From positions 1 through 5,405 of the forward strand of contig JAQTRI010000269.1 in the NCBI GenBank assembly GCA_028711905.1: a stretch of 5,405 nt of DNA, written 5' to 3'. Source of the DNA: Candidatus Wallbacteria bacterium (lineage in GTDB: Bacteria > Muiribacteriota > JAQTZZ01). This document shows, piece by piece, positions 4,224-5,405 of this stretch (its first letter is position 1; each line of letters starts with the position of its first letter). The translations under genes and the position numbers were made by a program. Under the pieces are notes generated by a model that was not told where the DNA came from, did not search any database, and saw only the letters and a list, made by a program, of their open reading frames with translations.

Positions 4224-5285
4224 ATGTCCAGAGCAGCGTTACTGGGAGCCAAAAACGGCGGCAAAACCACAATTTTCAAGATTCTGACAGGCATCAGCGA
4301 GGCAAAAAACGATAGTCAGTCACTGGGTGAGGTGCGCGTGCATGATGCAAGACTTGTCCGGCTGAGTGATCTTTTTAAACCCAAAAAAACCACTTTCGCC
4401 TCACTTTCAATTGTCGATTTTCGCAACGACAGCGGCAAAACCTTCCAGTTTTCCCCTCCGGAACTGGGAAAGTGCGAACTCCTGATCTTTGTACTCCGCC
4501 TGTTCAACGATCCTTCGGTCTATTATCCCTTTGGCGACAGCCTCGATCCCATGCGGGAATACCGGGAACTGGTTACTGAAATCTGCCTGCGTGATCTGGA
4601 AACACTTGAAAAACGCCAGGAAAAGATACATCACAGCATGAAATCCGCAAAAAAAATCGAACGCGAAGTCAAGGAAAAAGAGCTGGAATTCATCAATTCC
4701 CTCAAGACCCCGCTGGAAGAAGGCTCAGGCGTGCAGGTCAGAGAATTCAACAGCCAGGAAAGCGAGTGGCTTCAGGGATATAACCTGATCACCCTGCAGA
4801 AGCGCATGATCATCCTGAACCGCAATGATGCGACCCAGGAAAACGCACTGAGCCAGGTACACTCTTCCCTGTCCCAGGCAGGGGAAACAGTGCTGCATTT
4901 CGATGGAAGAATGGAACTGGACCTGTCAGTGATGTCTTCTGAAGAGCGCGAGGAGTGGAGAAAAGAAATGGGACTCGAGTATTTCTCCAGCGAGTTGATC
5001 CAGAGAGAGGCTTACAAACACTTGGATTACATCACTTTTTTCACAGTCGGAGAAGACGAGTGTCGCTCCTGGCCGATCAGAAAAGGGACTTCTGCCAGAT
5101 CAGCAGCCGGAAAGATCCACACTGATTTAGAACGCGGCTTCATCCGGGCAGAGGTTATTCCTTACGATGACCTGATGCGCACCGGTTCCCTCGCTGCAGC
5201 CAAACGCGACAACCACATGCGTCTGGAAGGCGCTGATTATATCGTATCAGACGGTGAAATCGTGCATGTTCGTTTCAATGTCTGA
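4224..5285 (+). CDS. Divergent YchF/Ola1-family P-loop NTPase with TGS domain
   Basis: The 353-residue protein is close to the usual YchF length of about 363. The N-terminus carries a Walker A motif, GAKNGGKT (residues 8-15), in the place of YchF's GxPNVGKS. Next comes 'VRVHDARLVRLSDLFKPKK' (37-55), matching the YchF 'VPDxRLxxLxxxxKPKK' block. Residues 110-165 form the helical coiled-coil insert. The last 90 residues match the YchF TGS (DUF933) domain closely, including 'RKGTSARSAAGKIHTDLERGFIRAEV' (split here as RKGTSARSAAGK 286-297 and IHTDLERGFIRAEV 298-311) and 'DYIVSDGEIVHVRFNV'. The G3 region is abnormal: the family's FVDIAGL is IVDFRND (63-69), and the following glycine-rich GLGNKFL stretch is absent. 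'ILNRND' replaces the NxxE base-recognition region. YchF binds ATP and associates with ribosomes; this copy may bind a nucleotide but hydrolyse poorly. Probably a second, specialised paralogue. Confidence 0.88.
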   Translation: MSRAALLGAKNGGKTTIFKILTGISEAKNDSQSLGEVRVHDARLVRLSDLFKPKKTTFASLSIVDFRNDSGKTFQFSPPELGKCELLIFVLRLFNDPSVYYPFGDSLDPMREYRELVTEICLRDLETLEKRQEKIHHSMKSAKKIEREVKEKELEFINSLKTPLEEGSGVQVREFNSQESEWLQGYNLITLQKRMIILNRNDATQENALSQVHSSLSQAGETVLHFDGRMELDLSVMSSEEREEWRKEMGLEYFSSELIQREAYKHLDYITFFTVGEDECRSWPIRKGTSARSAAGKIHTDLERGFIRAEVIPYDDLMRTGSLAAAKRDNHMRLEGADYIVSDGEIVHVRFNV

Positions 5286-5405
5286 TCCTGCTGACAGATT
5301 CAGGAATTTTCTGCGCCAGGTGTTTCCAGCTCTCATACTGCTGCATCTGGTTTTTATTCCCCTGTTTCTCATTCCAGTGCGCACTTTCGAGCCTGACGAA
5401 GAGGG
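5278..5405 (+). CDS. N-terminus of a membrane protein (runs off window)
   Basis: An ATG at 5278 lies inside the end of the YchF-like gene, so the two genes overlap by 8 bases, and the frame stays open to the window end (42 codons). The product begins with a short charged segment (MSDPADRFRNFLRQ), then one strong hydrophobic helix at about residues 16-34 (FPALILLHLVFIPLFLIPV), then an acidic stretch (FEPDEEG). This fits a single N-terminal anchor, or the first helix of a larger membrane protein. There is no SD site of its own, so translational coupling to the YchF-like gene is likely. A TonB-like anchor layout is possible, but the visible part is too short to name a family. Confidence 0.68.
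   Translation, partial: MSDPADRFRNFLRQVFPALILLHLVFIPLFLIPVRTFEPDEE

Overview
The window looks like ordinary bacterial chromosome of roughly balanced base composition. It has Shine-Dalgarno sites, sigma70-type promoters, two exported TPR proteins and several intergenic repeats. The two probable signal peptides, together with a FapA-family protein, fit a Gram-negative (diderm) or deep-branching bacterium. No marker here fixes the phylum, and I do not name one.

Layout from left to right. (1) The 3' end of a FapA/DUF342-family gene (1-549). (2) A secreted TPR protein gene (626-1531) with its own promoter candidate. (3) A 110-bp MITE-like element with terminal inverted repeats (1562-1671), sitting between two convergent genes. 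(4) A minus-strand csoR gene (1677-1946), probably for Cu(I) sensing. It is driven by a promoter with perfect consensus -35 and -10 boxes whose 17-bp spacer is filled by a perfect palindrome. (5) A minus-strand radical SAM/SPASM protein gene (2081-3082). (6) A 260-bp divergent intergenic region packed with repeats: two heptamer arrays, a 22-bp perfect palindrome and a 39-bp imperfect inverted repeat. (7) A plus-strand exported or lipoprotein-like TPR/coiled-coil protein gene (3343-4110). (8) A second intergenic region with a promoter candidate and another ATTCAAC heptamer array. (9) A gene for a divergent YchF/Ola1-family P-loop protein (4224-5285). It keeps Walker A and the C-terminal TGS domain but has lost the usual G3 motif. 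(10) The start of a membrane protein gene (5278-5405) that overlaps it by 8 bases and runs off the window.

Functional links are weak. The csoR gene reads as a self-contained autoregulated unit with no copper pump or chaperone beside it in this window. The YchF-like gene and the overlapping membrane protein gene are probably translationally coupled. I see no complete multi-gene system such as a defence island, CRISPR, toxin-antitoxin pair or biosynthetic cluster. The most interesting items are the csoR promoter/operator architecture, the degenerate YchF paralogue, the MITE-like element, and the concentration of 7-bp-period arrays on both sides of the TPR lipoprotein-like gene.
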